Under the pieces are notes generated by a model. It was given only the letters and a program-made list of their open reading frames with translations. It was not told the DNA's origin and made no database searches. Of a DNA stretch of 7,655 bases, positions 7,101-7,655 are shown piece by piece. Numbering within the stretch: the first letter of the stretch is position 1; each line of letters starts with the position of its first letter. The position numbers and the translations under genes were made by a program. The stretch is from JAAHGY01 sp051439365 (GTDB taxonomy: Bacteria; Cyanobacteriota; Cyanobacteriia; CAKZMO01). The DNA lies in NCBI GenBank assembly GCA_051439365.1, contig JBFRWC010000312.1, positions 1 through 7,655 of the forward strand. The letters are read 5' to 3'.

Positions 7101-7322
7101 GTAGGGAGAGTTAACCGAGTGAGGAGAAATGATAAATAGAAAATTATCGGCTTTGTCAATGCCATCATCAATCTGTTTCTGATAGTCTACGCCCAAGGGA
7201 ATATCATCAAAATCGAACCAAACTTCTAGCCCTTCAGCCCGGAGGCGCTCGTTTAAACGTTTCGCAAAATGATAGCTGTCTGCCCGTCCGTAGGAAATGA
7301 AGACATCTTGCAAAGGGTTCAT
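4158..7322 (-). CDS. three-TIR, double-Cache transmembrane receptor-like protein
   Basis: The 1054-residue product has TIR domains at about 5-160, 235-350 and 448-575. Each is followed by a helical module with the pattern HxxLLxxALxW...LLxGxxLxxAxxW (about 165-230, 382-442, 582-645). Then come a charged helix, a membrane helix (about 665-688), an extracytoplasmic region of double-Cache type (about 690-1020, with RERPWYRQA at 820-828) and a second membrane helix (about 1023-1044). It stops ten residues later. Box-1 motifs are VFISYGRAD, VFLAYEKPD and VFLSYSREN. TIR1 (SPYCGLE, Glu78) and TIR3 (SSYCKEE, Glu522) keep the glutamate needed by NAD-cleaving TIRs; TIR2 has Gly304 and Lys307 instead. 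The inferred role is sensing an external ligand and controlling cytoplasmic TIR activity. An in-frame TAA at 7350-7352 with no usual start codon between it and the ATG fixes the start; the ribosome site is weak. Only two HIP1 sites are present. Domain calls are firm, the output is unknown. Confidence 0.9.
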   Translation of the reverse strand: MNPLQDVFISYGRADSYHFAKRLNERLRAEGLEVWFDFDDIPLGVDYQKQIDDGIDKADNFLFIISPHSVNSPYCGLEIERALERGKRIIPLLQVEEISRETWQQRNPNGTDEQWDDYKAAGKHSSYPNMHPIIQKINWVYFRETDDFERSLSGLLTIFQHCPSYVRKHTVLLNQALSWQQNKRQRKYLLAGEPLQQAQDWLRVEFKDTQPPSQLTDFHCEYITESVKNAQNGKTQVFLAYEKPDTNTMLQIRCFLQRQGLTVWSGQTDISVGDDAQTAVNEGIENADNVITLLSPAFLTSEAGQHKLTYAASLNKRIIPIVVQAFDPTPLTESLRAILKSFQCIDLTTNHFSLMERSEESHLFKRIEESDLLKRIGDDSAYVATHKTLLVQSLKWEEQNQNPCVLLQGNALSQAEAWLKTAETRKSLKPIAQQRDFIQTSLNTPPIPVFDVFLSYSRENSDTAHKLNDALQQQGKYTWFDQENIPNGADFQEEIRQGIEGSDNFVFILSPASIESSYCKEEVEYATSLNKRCITILCREIDPSQLLPALANIQWIDFTQNDADFSANFNQLVRTLDTDRDHVQAHTKCSKRALEWAENGRSGDLLLRGAELAIAEEWQQQSIEEHKQPPLTALQTELIAASRHKVNAEAMRAKQRVAIMRQQLKATILASVFAIGGLGIFGVTGWLSFNWSKKDVRDIVRDWNTDISNYVQNSLRTDFEEIASFSDLVAARASNGSLDINNSDMLRDFIWQQSKFVDDQVNSIYVGTESGTMTGVSIGNGERRLNFVDDPSESIWRSYETTRDGQTVAMITETPKFYPRERPWYRQALASQNLDRTVSSLYKTVHNTVAELSTEDLQSSRAESDEAGSNEIVVSLSRVIYDQANILQGVASADLYLANISVLLSNAGGESTNIFIVESSGDLVASYPETQVIHNQDERIKAIASENSIIRNIALKLWPDSESDITCTMDELLNGQGQERVMLDGQPYFFQVSELKDEINLDWCMVTLIAEGKVMEEIQKSYRLTVAILISSLVMAMILGIYVYRTIRLSADFE

Positions 7323-7390
7323 AATGCACTCTGGCGTGATTGAATTGGCTTATCCTCCACTAGGATACCCCAATGGGATTCAGTGTTATC

Positions 7391-7418
7391 ACATTACTGA
7401 ATCTTTAGAATTCACCAA
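7391..7418 (-). promoter_or_regulatory. possible promoter for the TIR gene
   Basis: On the minus strand TTGGTG (7418-7413) and TAATGT (7396-7391) are spaced by 16 bases, giving a leader of about 60 bases. TGATAA a few bases further on is an alternative -10. A GGAGG lies over 30 bases before the ATG and is too far away to serve it, so translation may start from a weak site. The match is modest. Confidence 0.25.
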
Positions 7419-7446
7419 TGGTACCAGCAGGAGGGCGGTGGCTAAT

Positions 7447-7531
7447 TGACTGACAAAACTGCCTACAACCTTGTCCCTGCCTTGGGTCAGGAGACCTGAC
7501 CCAAGGCTACATTGTCCCAATCCCTTGTAGG
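7447..7531 (-). repeat. inverted, partial copy of the repeat at 1-120
   Basis: TGACTGACAAAA at 7447-7458 and the following bases to 7531 match the reverse complement of 40-120, with one substitution and an extra CCTT-type tetranucleotide that completes a 12-bp-arm palindrome (CCTTGGGTCAGG-AGA-CCTGACCCAAGG). Beyond 7531 the similarity to the left copy ends, so the outer third and the second terminal repeat are missing or replaced. The whole copy can fold as an imperfect long hairpin closed by CCTACAA (7462-7468) and TTGTAGG (7525-7531). Confidence 0.85.
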
Positions 7532-7576
7532 CTACGGTGTACACACATCTCATTTTGAAGCCCAAAACTTGGCTTT

Positions 7577-7650
7577 ACCCCCCTTAGTCCCCCCTTGCAA
7601 AGGGGGGAGATTCCGGTCCTCCCCCTTTGCAAGGGGGAGTTAGAGGGGGT
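7577..7650. repeat. C/G-rich double-hairpin repeat
   Basis: ACCCCCCTTAGTCCCCCC followed by TTGCAAAGGGGGG (7577-7607) is followed by a near-inverse copy (7621-7650) around a short CCGG-centred spacer. Each half folds by itself through CCCCC...TTGCAA...GGGGG, and the two halves can also pair with each other. Repeats of this look are common in cyanobacterial intergenic DNA. No gene is visible from 7532 to the end of the window. Confidence 0.75.
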
Positions 7651-7655
7651 GGTTC

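Noticed and set aside
1..7531. The whole window as a 7.5-kb composite transposon bounded by inverted repeats
   Set aside because: No transposase or recombinase gene lies inside, two of the genes look like resident cyanobacterial genes rich in HIP1, and the left repeat is itself a small complete unit with its own inverted ends.

Overview
The window looks like chromosomal DNA from a filamentous or otherwise repeat-rich cyanobacterium. The evidence is 13 copies of the cyanobacterial HIP1 octamer GCGATCGC, a small protein of the cyanobacterial DUF2839 type, a large TPR/proline-rich/M48-like membrane protein, a tandem-TIR signalling protein of a style I associate with cyanobacteria, and C/G-rich hairpin repeats of the kind common between cyanobacterial genes. 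I cannot name the species.

Layout: 1-120 is a short MITE-like repeat. 121-402 is a leader without a gene. 403-3420 (+) encodes a 1005-residue multi-pass membrane protein related to M48 metalloproteases, whose zinc site appears degenerate. 3421-3578 is a short spacer with a 15-bp tandem repeat and a possible promoter. 3579-3794 (+) is the DUF2839-type small protein. 3795-4157 lies between convergent genes and holds a MITE-like insertion (3892-4058) with 12-bp terminal inverted repeats and a perfect 7-bp target duplication. 4158-7322 (-) encodes a 1054-residue protein with three TIR domains, a membrane segment, a double-Cache-type sensor and a second membrane segment. 7323-7446 is its leader. 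7447-7531 is an inverted copy of the repeat at 1-120, and 7577-7650 is a second, G/C-rich hairpin repeat.

The most interesting item is the TIR-Cache protein. It appears to be a one-protein transmembrane receptor in which an extracytoplasmic ligand sensor sits C-terminal to cytoplasmic TIR domains. The first and third TIR domains keep the glutamate used by NAD-cleaving TIRs, while the middle one has lysine there. No partner effector, nuclease or kinase gene is visible, so a role in defence or stress signalling is inference only. The gene holds far fewer HIP1 sites than the M48-like gene of similar length and is surrounded by repeats, which fits later acquisition but does not prove it. The M48-like protein, the DUF2839 protein and the TIR protein show no obvious joint pathway. 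The first two are on the same strand and 158 bp apart; the TIR gene converges on them.
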